A DNA stretch of 64,000 nt from contig NZ_PZKC01000009.1 in the NCBI RefSeq assembly GCF_003034845.1, forward strand, positions 62,001-126,000. Direction: 5' to 3'. Below are positions 16,895 through 24,554 of the stretch, piece after piece. This DNA comes from Pseudothauera lacus (GTDB lineage: Bacteria > Pseudomonadota > Gammaproteobacteria > Burkholderiales > Rhodocyclaceae). The first letter of the stretch is position 1, and each line of letters starts with the position of its first letter. A program made the position numbers and the translations under genes. The notes beneath the pieces are model-generated. The model saw nothing but the letters and a program-made list of their open reading frames with translations, had not been told where the DNA came from and made no database searches.

Positions 16895-17853
16895 TGCGCA
16901 CCCTCCCCGCCCATCGCCAGCCGGCTCACCCCACCCTCGCCGAACAGCAGCACCGCATCGCCTTGCGCCAGCAGCGCGGCATGCACCCCGGTGCCGCCGC
17001 TGTCGACGGCGCGGAAGACGCGCCCCGCGGCATCGCCGAGCAGCACCGTACCGCCCTGCCCGGTGAGCACCACACGTCCGTCGGCAAGCATGGCGGAGGC
17101 GAACAGCGCCGCCTCCGTGGTGCTGTCGACCTCTTCCCAGCTCTCCCCGCGGTCTGCGGAGCGGAAGATGTGGCCACGCATGCCGTAGGCCAGCAAGACC
17201 TCGTCGGCAAGGATCTGCAAACCGAAGAAGGAACCGTTGTAGGGCGAGTCGAGCTCTTCCCAGTGCGCGCCGCCGTCGTCCGAGCGCAACAGCAGGCCGG
17301 CCTCGCCGGCCAGCACCAGGGTATCGTCGGTAAATACGGCGATGGCGTTGAGGTGGCGGTCGTCGGCACTGGCCACAGCCTCCTCCCAGCTCTCACCGCC
17401 ATCATGACTGGTCATCATGCTGCCGTAGGCGCCGAGCGCGAAGCCGCGCCCATCGGCGAGCAGGCGCACGGCCAGCAGCGGCGCTCCGGCCTCCGGCGCG
17501 CTGGACACCTCGCGCCAGCTCACACCGCCATCGCTACTGAGCAGGATCACCGCGTCGTGGCCGACCGCAACGCCGCGCCGGTGGTCGGCAAAGGACAGCG
17601 CGGTAAGGGTGGCGGCGACTGGCGTCGCCACCACCTGCCAGTGCCGGCCGCCATCGGCGGAAGCAAACACCTGGCCGCGCTCGCCGGCGGCGACCAGGCG
17701 CTCGCCGGCCTGCGCGGCAGCAAGGGTGAGCATCTGCTCGATGCGGATCTCGGTGGCCGGCAGCGGTGCCGCGCGCCGTGGCGAGAAGGCGTAGCTGAGC
17801 ATCGCGGCGACAAAGGCCACGAACAACAGGCCAAGCGCTCTGTGTCTGTTCAT
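16891..17853 (-). CDS. YCF48/Hcf136-like beta-propeller protein, periplasmic
   Basis: Protein of 320 residues. A hydrophobic N-terminus (MNRHRALGLLFVAFVAAMLSYAF) acts as signal anchor and points to the periplasm. The rest is a repeat of propeller blades, each with an Asp-box-like SxDGGxxW element: SADGGRHWQ, SSDGGVSWRE, SHDGGESWEE, SDDGGAHWEE and SADRGESWEE. This is the YCF48/BNR type. In plants and cyanobacteria the related Hcf136 is an assembly factor; here the role is unknown. It lies between the DUF1329 gene and the transporter, whose start overlaps its stop, so an accessory or assembly role for the transporter is likely. The ATG at 17853 gives a normal signal anchor; a longer reading from 18018 has no such sequence. 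Confidence 0.85.
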   Translation of the reverse strand: MNRHRALGLLFVAFVAAMLSYAFSPRRAAPLPATEIRIEQMLTLAAAQAGERLVAAGERGQVFASADGGRHWQVVATPVAATLTALSFADHRRGVAVGHDAVILLSSDGGVSWREVSSAPEAGAPLLAVRLLADGRGFALGAYGSMMTSHDGGESWEEAVASADDRHLNAIAVFTDDTLVLAGEAGLLLRSDDGGAHWEELDSPYNGSFFGLQILADEVLLAYGMRGHIFRSADRGESWEEVDSTTEAALFASAMLADGRVVLTGQGGTVLLGDAAGRVFRAVDSGGTGVHAALLAQGDAVLLFGEGGVSRLAMGGEGAQ

Positions 17854-17958
17854 GAAGGACCGTCGGGGAAGGTTGCGGCCGTCCGCGCTCCCCCCCGGGG
17901 CGCGTTCGGCATGTCGGAAACGCCGGGTGCCTGCAATGCCCTGCACCGCAGGCGCGGC

Positions 17959-17986
17959 GCGCAGCCGGGCACCCGCCCGGCTGCGC
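17959..17986 (-). other. strong intercistronic hairpin between DUF1329 and YCF48 genes
   Basis: Perfect 11-bp inverted repeat (17959-17969 with 17976-17986; arm GCGCAGCCGGG) around a 6-nt loop, 40 nt after the DUF1329 stop. A second small stem (GCCTGC 17929-17934 / GCAGGC 17948-17953) follows. No T-run. It probably protects or partly terminates the upstream transcript, which would lower expression of the propeller and transporter relative to DUF1302/DUF1329. Confidence 0.65.
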
Positions 17987-18026
17987 TGATCGGCCCGCTC
18001 CGGCTTGCGGGCACGCATCGCTCAGC

Positions 18027-19373
18027 TCACCGCGTACCCAGCCCGCGCAGGCCGGCCGGGGTGAAGCGTGCCGAACGTCCCTGGGTGACCTGATAGACCT
18101 GCGCCTCGTCGTTGCGCAGGCCCATCGCCAGGTAGCGCCCGGACTGCAGGTCGTGGTGCACTTCGAGATTCGGATACACCATCGGGATGTCGTACCAGTT
18201 GATCGTGTGCAGCTCGGAGACCCGCCACAGCTGGTCGCGCGCATCGTACTTGTCGACCGCGAGGATGGACCACGAGTCCTCGTCGAGGTAGAAGGTGCGG
18301 CGCTTGTAGATATGGCTGGTGCCGTCCTTCAGGCGCGCATCGACCACCCACACGCGGTGCAGCTCATAACGCGCGTGCTCCGGATTGATGTGCCCGGCGT
18401 GCAGCACGTCGGCCATCGAAACGGTGTTGCCGACCAGCTTGTAGGCGTTGTAGGGCACGTAGATCTCACGCTTGCCGACGAGGGTCCACTCGTAACGGTC
18501 GATGGCGCCATTGAACATGTCGAAGTCGTCGTTGGTGCGCAGACCGTCGGCAGCCGTGCCGGGGTTGTCGTAGGCGACGTTGGGCGCCAGGCGCACACGG
18601 CGCTGGCCGGGGTTGTAGGTCCACGCCTGACGGGAATCGAGGAACTCGTGCACGAGCAGGATCTGCCCCGCCAGGCGCGCCGGTGCGGTCACCGTCTGCA
18701 GGAAGTTGAAGAGCTTGCCGGCTTCGATCTGATCGGCGCTCTTGCTCAGGCTGCCATAGTGGAAGTCGTACTCGTACTCGAAGCGCACCGGCGTATAGCT
18801 GCCATTGCGCGTCACCGCCGCCTGGCTCCAGTTCATCGCATACGACTCGCCGCGATAGCGCGCCAGATGGTTCCAGATCGCCTCCATGCCGTTCTGCGGA
18901 ATGGGGAAGGGAATGCCTCCGCTCGTGCCGCTGATGCTGCGCCCGCCATCGACCAGCTTCGCCCGCGTGGCGTTGGCGACGGTCTGGTCGTAATGGCCCT
19001 GCGGGAAGGCTGCGCTGCGCCGGGTCGGGTAGACCTTCATCTTCCAGCTCGGGTAGGTGTTGAGCAGGGCAAGCTGGCCGGGGGTGAGCTTGTCCTGGTA
19101 CTGCGCGGCATTGGCGGCGCTGATCTCGAACAGCGGGCGGTCGGCGGCAAAGGGGTCGGCATAGTGGCCGCCAGCGCTGTGCGCGCCCGGCGGTTTTGCC
19201 AGGCCACCGTCCCAGGCCGGGATGGTGCCTGCGGCATTGCCGGCGCGTTCAGCCCCCAGCGGGGTCAGGCTCTTGCCCAGTTCGGCGGCCTGCGCCGCGC
19301 TCACCTCGGCGTGGGCAGCGGGAACGAAGGCCAGCGCCAGCGCGGCGCCGAGGATGGATAGGGTGTTACGCAT
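18027..19373 (-). CDS. DUF1329 family periplasmic protein
   Basis: Protein of 448 residues with a clear signal peptide (MRNTLSILGAALALAFVPAAHA, cut before EVSAAQ). The mature part is a full-length DUF1329 domain, including YPTRRSAAFPQGHYDQT, the LVHEFLDSRQAWTYNPGQRRVR strand pair, and KRRTFYLDEDSWSILAVDKYDARDQLWR. To my knowledge DUF1329 is grouped with LolA/LolB-like lipoprotein or lipid carriers and nearly always sits next to DUF1302. Here it follows the DUF1302 gene by 30 bp with a CAGGAGA ribosome site. A role as periplasmic lipid-binding partner of the outer-membrane barrel is inferred; no biochemical function is established. Confidence 0.87.
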   Translation of the reverse strand: MRNTLSILGAALALAFVPAAHAEVSAAQAAELGKSLTPLGAERAGNAAGTIPAWDGGLAKPPGAHSAGGHYADPFAADRPLFEISAANAAQYQDKLTPGQLALLNTYPSWKMKVYPTRRSAAFPQGHYDQTVANATRAKLVDGGRSISGTSGGIPFPIPQNGMEAIWNHLARYRGESYAMNWSQAAVTRNGSYTPVRFEYEYDFHYGSLSKSADQIEAGKLFNFLQTVTAPARLAGQILLVHEFLDSRQAWTYNPGQRRVRLAPNVAYDNPGTAADGLRTNDDFDMFNGAIDRYEWTLVGKREIYVPYNAYKLVGNTVSMADVLHAGHINPEHARYELHRVWVVDARLKDGTSHIYKRRTFYLDEDSWSILAVDKYDARDQLWRVSELHTINWYDIPMVYPNLEVHHDLQSGRYLAMGLRNDEAQVYQVTQGRSARFTPAGLRGLGTR

Positions 19374-19403
19374 GGTTCCTGTCTCCTGGTGTCCGGTGGT
19401 AGG

Positions 19404-21248
19404 TCAGAACGAGTAGCTCACGCTCACCGAGAGGAAGTCGCGGTCTTTCAGCGGGTTGGTATGGCTGGAATAAGACGGCGTCTGTCCAGCAGGTAGGAGT
19501 CCAACAAATGCAGAATCCATCCCTTTGATCTTCTTTCCTCCAAAGAAATTGGTGTAAGCGATATCCGCTTGCCAACGCTGCTGGTAGTTGAAACCTAATC
19601 CTAAGGTAATTGCCTTGGCCCCTTCGTTGAAGGTCGGGCTACGCCCCTTGACGTCATGCGAAAAGGCGAAGCGCGGCGACACAGTCGCCCCACCAATCAT
19701 ATTCGGATAGTCCGCCCTCGCCACAAGGCGGTAGCCCCATGAATTCTTGGTAGCGAAGTAAGGCTGTGTTGATCCGAATGACGTGGCTGTCGCAGACCCC
19801 GAAGCGGGGAGAAATACACCCTGAGCGTTGAAAGGAATACCTGAAGGCAGAGTGAGGCGGGTATAGCCAACCTCTCCAACCATGACCAACTGATCGGCAC
19901 CCAGCACTCGCGGCACGGCCTTTGTTCCACTTAACTGGAACTGCTGCATCTTGACCCGCTCGTACCCCCGGATCTCAACACTTCCATCCGATCGAACAAT
20001 GAGATTGGAGGCTGGAATCTGGCTCGACTGTCCCAGCGCTGCAAGAAGCAGTTCGGGAGCTGCGATCTGCAGTGGCTGATTTGACCGGTAGGAGTACTCG
20101 CCCTGCAAGGCTATCCCCCATGGGCCAAGGGTATTGAAGCTCAAACCCCAAAGCTTGATGTCTTCAGGAAACTCTGCGAAGTAGCGCGCCGTTCCTGGGA
20201 CTAAACCAATCACTGGGTTTGGATGAAGAAAGGTAGGCGTTCCTGCGACCCCGGATGCCACAGGCGTCCGACTGTGGTACTTGACGTGATAGAGGCCAAA
20301 CTCCGTGCCATTTAGCTGGTCTGCGAAGTAGCGCAAAGCAATGCCGTATTGGCCGCTATTACGTGCGTTCCGATCTTTGGCGCGCGGAGCCCAAGCAGGA
20401 CCGTCATCATTCAAAACAGCGGGATTCGCCGGTACGACTCCGTCTCTGAGGTCATTTCGGCGGCCAAAACCAATAAAGACCGTTTGCCCCCCTGGGCTCA
20501 GGAAATCGTTACTGCTGAAGAATGTCCCGGCCGGATCAATTTTTGTTTTTTCCCACTCCAGCATCAATGTCGCCTCGACAGACAGACGGTCAGTGACATC
20601 CTGCGACAGCCAAAACATGTTGGTCGGCATCAGTCCCTCACGCAACTCCGAGCCAGGAATACGCAACCGACTTACGTTGACCGGATTGAGAACATTGATG
20701 CCATTTTGAATAAATGTGCTTTCGCCCCAATTCACAACTTGGCGCCCAAGGCGAACGTTCAGGTCACGCCCACCGACATCGAAACGCCCGCGGACGTAGA
20801 CGTCAAGGAACTCGAAGTCCTTTCCGGTCTGACTTTTTGCCTTAGAGCTGAGACCACTCTTGCTCATCACTGCGTCATCGTAAAAGTACGAAGCACGCAC
20901 AAACGCGCCAAAGTTCCGGTAGTTGATCTCTAGATCGTGAGTAGCTTTGGCAGTTAGTGAAACAAGGCTCCCTCGGCTGTAATTGAGGTTGCCATCATCC
21001 TCATTAACCGATCGCGCAGTGCCTCCATTTGCGATCCCGACCAACGACCTATCGCGATCCTGCATGCGCCACAGCCCGCCGAGCGAGATGGTGGTGTCGA
21101 AACTGCCGGTGAGTTCGCCGTCGGCGCTGGAGAACTCGAAGGCGTGCACGGGCACGCTGCCGCCAGCGGCCAGCCCGAGGGCGATGGCGCAGACGACGGG
21201 GCGCAGGGTCGGCCGCGGAACGGCCAGGTACTTCCGGTTCCGGAACAT
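19404..21248 (-). CDS. DUF1302 family outer-membrane beta-barrel protein
   Basis: Protein of 614 residues with a long signal peptide (cut after VPVHA near residue 36) and a C-terminus ending SVSVSYSF, a final phenylalanine after alternating residues as in outer-membrane barrels. The N-terminal FEFSSADGELTGSFDTTISLGG and the RLGRQVVNWGESTFIQNGIN segment are typical of DUF1302. It is probably a channel or receptor in the outer membrane for hydrophobic compounds (inference). The ATG at 21248 has CAGGAGGAG upstream. It heads the DUF1329/YCF48/MMPL unit and is preceded by a well-formed promoter with operator C. Residues from about 63 to 593 are encoded by DNA of clearly lower GC than the rest, so the gene looks mosaic. 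Confidence 0.88.
   Translation of the reverse strand: MFRNRKYLAVPRPTLRPVVCAIALGLAAGGSVPVHAFEFSSADGELTGSFDTTISLGGLWRMQDRDRSLVGIANGGTARSVNEDDGNLNYSRGSLVSLTAKATHDLEINYRNFGAFVRASYFYDDAVMSKSGLSSKAKSQTGKDFEFLDVYVRGRFDVGGRDLNVRLGRQVVNWGESTFIQNGINVLNPVNVSRLRIPGSELREGLMPTNMFWLSQDVTDRLSVEATLMLEWEKTKIDPAGTFFSSNDFLSPGGQTVFIGFGRRNDLRDGVVPANPAVLNDDGPAWAPRAKDRNARNSGQYGIALRYFADQLNGTEFGLYHVKYHSRTPVASGVAGTPTFLHPNPVIGLVPGTARYFAEFPEDIKLWGLSFNTLGPWGIALQGEYSYRSNQPLQIAAPELLLAALGQSSQIPASNLIVRSDGSVEIRGYERVKMQQFQLSGTKAVPRVLGADQLVMVGEVGYTRLTLPSGIPFNAQGVFLPASGSATATSFGSTQPYFATKNSWGYRLVARADYPNMIGGATVSPRFAFSHDVKGRSPTFNEGAKAITLGLGFNYQQRWQADIAYTNFFGGKKIKGMDSAFVGLLPAGQTPSYSSHTNPLKDRDFLSVSVSYSF
19450..21060. other. low-GC segment inside the DUF1302 gene
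   Basis: Composition changes abruptly within one intact reading frame. The 60-base stretches starting at 19561 and 20521 each have 29 G+C of 60, against 39 of 60 at 18061 in the neighbouring DUF1329 gene. The signal peptide/N-terminal end and the last 20 or so codons keep the high GC of the region. The borders are approximate. This looks like an internal segment replaced by homologous recombination. Confidence 0.7.
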
Positions 21249-21366
21249 GTGTCTCCTCCTGATCGGCCGGCTGCTGCCGGCTCAAGGTAGGTATTTGTGG
21301 GTCTTGTAGGTATGGGTGCTGCTTACGCTCCCCGCCGCTCGCCGGTACGCGCACGACCGCCGGGTA

Positions 21367-21386
21367 ATTCGAACGTTCGTTTGAAT
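21367..21386. promoter_or_regulatory. operator C (TetR/PsrA-type) for the DUF1302 unit
   Basis: ATTCGAACGTTCGTTTGAAT, a 20-bp near-palindrome of the same form as operators A and B. It overlaps the -10 of the DUF1302 promoter, so a bound repressor would block RNA polymerase. Confidence 0.8.
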
Positions 21387-21412
21387 ATGGCGTGATGATG
21401 CGCCGATGTCAA
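21384..21412 (-). promoter_or_regulatory. promoter of the DUF1302-DUF1329-YCF48-MMPL unit
   Basis: A perfect TTGACA (21412..21407), an ideal 17-bp spacer and CATATT (21389..21384, 4 of 6) on the minus strand. The -10 overlaps operator C by three bases. Confidence 0.7.
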
Positions 21413-21563
21413 GCAAGGGATAACCCGCAATTTCTTGCGCAATGCAGCAATGGCGCCGTGGCGGTGGACGCGCGCCTGATCCAAAGGCAATATTCACCTT
21501 CTTGCCCCGACGCATTTCCACTCTCCTCTCCCCGCGCATGGCGCGGATTCGCGGAGCTCACCG

Positions 21564-23609
21564 GTGACCGACCGCACTACGCCACAGGCCACAGCGCACG
21601 CCAGCGCGTTCCGCTCGTTCGCGGAACTGCTGCTGGCCTGTCGCGAGCTCTTCGCCAGTCGCCTCGGGGCGGCGCTGGCGAATACTGCCGCAGAGGTGGA
21701 CGCGACCTTCCAGCAACGCCGCAAGGCCGCCGAGGATCTTGGCGAGTCGCTGAAACTGCTGGAAGCGCAGTACCAGTTGCGCGCCCTCGCCCGTGATCTG
21801 CCGCGCAAGTTCGCCACCGCCTTCGAGGCCGCCTATCTGCGCCGTACCGAAGCGCAGCAGGACGCCACCGCGACCCACACCGGCGAAGAGTGCCTGCTGC
21901 CGGCCTTCAACCTCTTCGCCACCCATGAGGTGGAGATCAGCGACGAAGTGCGCACCTTCTGCGCGCCGGCGGAAGCCAGCGCCAGTGCCGAACTCGCCGC
22001 CTGGCGTCCGCGCCTGGCCCTGCTGCTGGGACGCGAGCAGGTCGATGCGGCCGCCGACCCCTTTGGCCCGGCAGCCGTGTGCGAGGCCGTGCTGGCCAGC
22101 TGCGCCGACCTCGCCGCCACACTGGCCCACCGCGAGGAGATCGTCGCTGCCCTGATCAACAGTGCCCTCGGCGAACTGCCGGAGCTGCTGCGCAACGCCA
22201 CCGCCCTGCTTGCCTCACATGGCGTCGCCACACCGACGACGGCGCTGCAGGGCAGCGCCGGGCGCGGCGACAGCATCGTCGTCACCGACGAGGGCGCGGG
22301 TGGCGCTGCGGCACTGCCCGCGGCGCACAGCAGCGCCACTCTCGGCGCCGCGCTCGCCGAGTTGCAGCGCGGCGCACCGGCCCTGCGCCTGGGGCCACGC
22401 AGCTTTGCCCTGGTGGGGGTGGCCGGTGACCCGCCCAACGTCCTGCGCCATCTGCTCGCCAACGGCCTCGGCGAGGTTCTCGAACACGCCGACCGCATCG
22501 TCGTGGACGTCGTCGCCGCGCTCTTCGAGCACCTCTTCAACAGCGCCAGCATCCCCGCGGCGATGAAGAACCTGATCGCCGAGCTGCAGCTGCCGGTGCT
22601 GCGCGTGGCGCTGGCCGACCACAGCTTTTTTTCCGACCGTTCCCACCCGGCGCGCCGCCTGCTCAACCTGCTGTCGCTCGCCGCGGCGACCTGGGACGGC
22701 GAGTTCGGTCCCGACAGCGCCCTCTACCGCAAGGCGGTGGAACTCATCGACGCCATCCGCCGCAATCCGGACCAGGATCGCGAGCATTTCGAGGCCGGGC
22801 GCGCTGCCCTGGAGAACTGGCTCAACGAGCAGGAGCGCCATGCCGACGCCCGCGCTGCGGCGCTCACCGAGCGCCTCGAAGCGCGCGAACGCCAGCACCT
22901 GGCACGGCAGGAGGCGCGCGCTGCAGTGGCGGCGACGCTGGCCGACGAGAGTCTGCCGGCATCGCTGCGCGAGTTCGTCGGCGAGACCTGGGTAAAGGTA
23001 CTCGCCGCCGCCCAGCTCGACGGCGGCAGCAGCGGGCTGCGCTGGCGCATGGCGATGGCGACGCTGGAGGACCTGTGCTGGAGCGTGCGCCCCAAGCATG
23101 GCAGCGAGGAACGCGAGCGTCTCGCCCGCCTGCTGTCCACACTGCTCGGCAGCCTGCGCGAGGGGATGGATGCGGTGGGCAGCCCGGCACCGCTGCGCGA
23201 CGCCTTCCAGGCCGAACTGGTCCGCCTGCATGCCGCGGCGGTAAAGGCCGGCATGAATCAGCCCTCGCCGCCGCCCCCCGCCGCCGAGGCGCGCCAGCCG
23301 GCCTACCGCGGTGACGCCGAGCCGGAGCCCGACCGCAGCGGCGAGTTCGAGGTCGACCTGCTCAGCCGCGGCGAATGGGTGGAACTGCGCGAGCCTGCGG
23401 GCAGCGTGCGCCGGGTTCGCCTGACCTGGGTCAGCCCCGCACGCACCCTCTATCTCTTTGCCAACCGCCAGGGACAGCGTGCGGTGGCGCTCACCCGCGA
23501 GGAGCTGATCCGCCGCTACGCCAGCGGCGAAGCGGTCACCGCGGGCGAGGACGACCTGCTCGACCACATCGTCGACCAGGCCCTCGACAGTCACGAGAAC
23601 AAGGCATGA
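21564..23609 (+). CDS. DUF1631 family protein
   Basis: Protein of 681 residues, full-length DUF1631, a cytoplasmic helical protein family common in beta- and gammaproteobacteria and of unknown function. Recognisable parts are the N-terminal helical region (FRSFAELLLACRELFASRL...), the DHSFFSDRSHPARRLLNLLS segment typical of the family, and a C-terminal small beta domain (VDLLSRGEWVELREPAGSVRRVRLTWVSPARTLYLF) that recalls PilZ-like or RNA-binding barrels; I cannot settle which. The start is the GTG at 21564 with GGAG upstream. The stop overlaps the HDOD gene start (ATGATG), so the two are translationally coupled and probably act together in signalling. Confidence 0.85.
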   Translation: MTDRTTPQATAHASAFRSFAELLLACRELFASRLGAALANTAAEVDATFQQRRKAAEDLGESLKLLEAQYQLRALARDLPRKFATAFEAAYLRRTEAQQDATATHTGEECLLPAFNLFATHEVEISDEVRTFCAPAEASASAELAAWRPRLALLLGREQVDAAADPFGPAAVCEAVLASCADLAATLAHREEIVAALINSALGELPELLRNATALLASHGVATPTTALQGSAGRGDSIVVTDEGAGGAAALPAAHSSATLGAALAELQRGAPALRLGPRSFALVGVAGDPPNVLRHLLANGLGEVLEHADRIVVDVVAALFEHLFNSASIPAAMKNLIAELQLPVLRVALADHSFFSDRSHPARRLLNLLSLAAATWDGEFGPDSALYRKAVELIDAIRRNPDQDREHFEAGRAALENWLNEQERHADARAAALTERLEARERQHLARQEARAAVAATLADESLPASLREFVGETWVKVLAAAQLDGGSSGLRWRMAMATLEDLCWSVRPKHGSEERERLARLLSTLLGSLREGMDAVGSPAPLRDAFQAELVRLHAAAVKAGMNQPSPPPPAAEARQPAYRGDAEPEPDRSGEFEVDLLSRGEWVELREPAGSVRRVRLTWVSPARTLYLFANRQGQRAVALTREELIRRYASGEAVTAGEDDLLDHIVDQALDSHENKA

Positions 23610-24535
23610 TGGAAACCCCCGCCCATTCCGCCGCGCCCCGCGATCCCGAGCAGACCCGCGGCAGCATCCGCCGCTTCATCGTCGACGCCGAGGCCCTGCC
23701 CAGCCCCAAGGGTGCGGCGCTGCGCCTGATCGACCTTGCCCGCGACCCCAATGCCAGCATCGACGAAACGGTGCGGGTGATCCAGACCGACCCGGCACTC
23801 ACCGGCTTCGTCGTGCGCGCCGCCAACGCTGCGCGTTTCGGCGGCATCGAGCGCACCCTCGACCTCAAGCGCGCGGTGGTGCGCGTGGGCATGCAGATGG
23901 TACGCGCCCACGCGCTGGCCCTGTCGATGATCCGCGAACACCGCCAGACACGCTGCAAGCGTTTCGACTACAACCGCTTCTGGACCGAGTCGCTGTACAC
24001 CGCGGTACTGATGGATGAACTGGCCGTACGCTACCGCGAGTTCCGCCCCGGCGAGGCCTTCGTGCTCGGCCTGCTGGCCAGCATCGGCCGCCTCGCCTTC
24101 GCCACCGCAGCGCCCGACGAGTATGCCCAGGTGCTCGAACGCGCCGCCGAAGGCCGGGTGCCGCTGCAACTGCTCGAACAGCAGGCCTTCGGCTTCGATC
24201 ACCACGAGCTCTCCTCGGTGCTGCTGGCCGACTGGGGCGTACCCACCGAGCTCGCCGAAGTGGTGTACTGGCAGCACGATCCGGAAGGGGGCGGTTTCGA
24301 ACCCGAATCGCGCCCCTACCGGCTCGCCGGCATCCTCCAGCTCGCCGGCGGCATCGCCGCCGACAGCCTCGCACCGGCAGCGGAACAAGGCGGCAGCGGC
24401 ATTGTCTATCTGCGCGCTGCCCTCCTCGAACTGGACGACGACGATATCGCCGAACTGACGCGCGAGGGTCTCAAGGAACTGCGCGAATGGCTGAGCATGA
24501 TCGGCCTCCCGCCCCTGCCCACCAAGGCGCACTGA
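23606..24535 (+). CDS. HDOD-domain signalling protein
   Basis: Protein of 309 residues dominated by an HDOD domain (about 20-220; FIVDAEALPSPKGAALRLIDLARDPNASIDETVRVIQTDPALTGFVVRAAN opens it). HDOD domains are catalytically silent relatives of HD phosphohydrolases and serve as scaffolds in second-messenger and stress signalling. The HD metal pair is not conserved. The ATG at 23606 (MMETP) is chosen because it overlaps the DUF1631 stop; longer in-frame readings run through that gene. No output domain is attached, so it probably works through a partner, possibly the coupled DUF1631 protein. Confidence 0.87.
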   Translation: MMETPAHSAAPRDPEQTRGSIRRFIVDAEALPSPKGAALRLIDLARDPNASIDETVRVIQTDPALTGFVVRAANAARFGGIERTLDLKRAVVRVGMQMVRAHALALSMIREHRQTRCKRFDYNRFWTESLYTAVLMDELAVRYREFRPGEAFVLGLLASIGRLAFATAAPDEYAQVLERAAEGRVPLQLLEQQAFGFDHHELSSVLLADWGVPTELAEVVYWQHDPEGGGFEPESRPYRLAGILQLAGGIAADSLAPAAEQGGSGIVYLRAALLELDDDDIAELTREGLKELREWLSMIGLPPLPTKAH

Positions 24536-24554
24536 CCCTCTCCCTGCCCGTATC

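Larger units (their letters stand above)
21249..21563. other. 315-bp divergent intergenic region, DUF1302 / DUF1631
   Basis: It holds the DUF1302 promoter and operator C (see those entries) and a roughly 130-nt DUF1302 leader. The leader carries a small hairpin (GCCGGC at 21266-21271 and 21276-21281) next to the ribosome site and a direct repeat GTAGGTAT at 21287-21294 and 21306-21313. I found no convincing -35/-10 pair for the rightward DUF1631 gene; only GGAG at 21553-21556 before its GTG. Confidence 0.7.

Noticed and set aside
14312-17188. Plus-strand open frame of 958 codons opposite the MMPL and YCF48 genes
   Set aside because: No domain, skewed composition (His, Gly, Arg), and the minus strand encodes a clear RND protein.
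19404-21248. The low-GC DUF1302 gene as part of an insertion element or island
   Set aside because: The frame is intact and in its family-typical place; no transposase, terminal repeats or target duplication. Only the gene's interior differs, so recombination within the gene is a better explanation.
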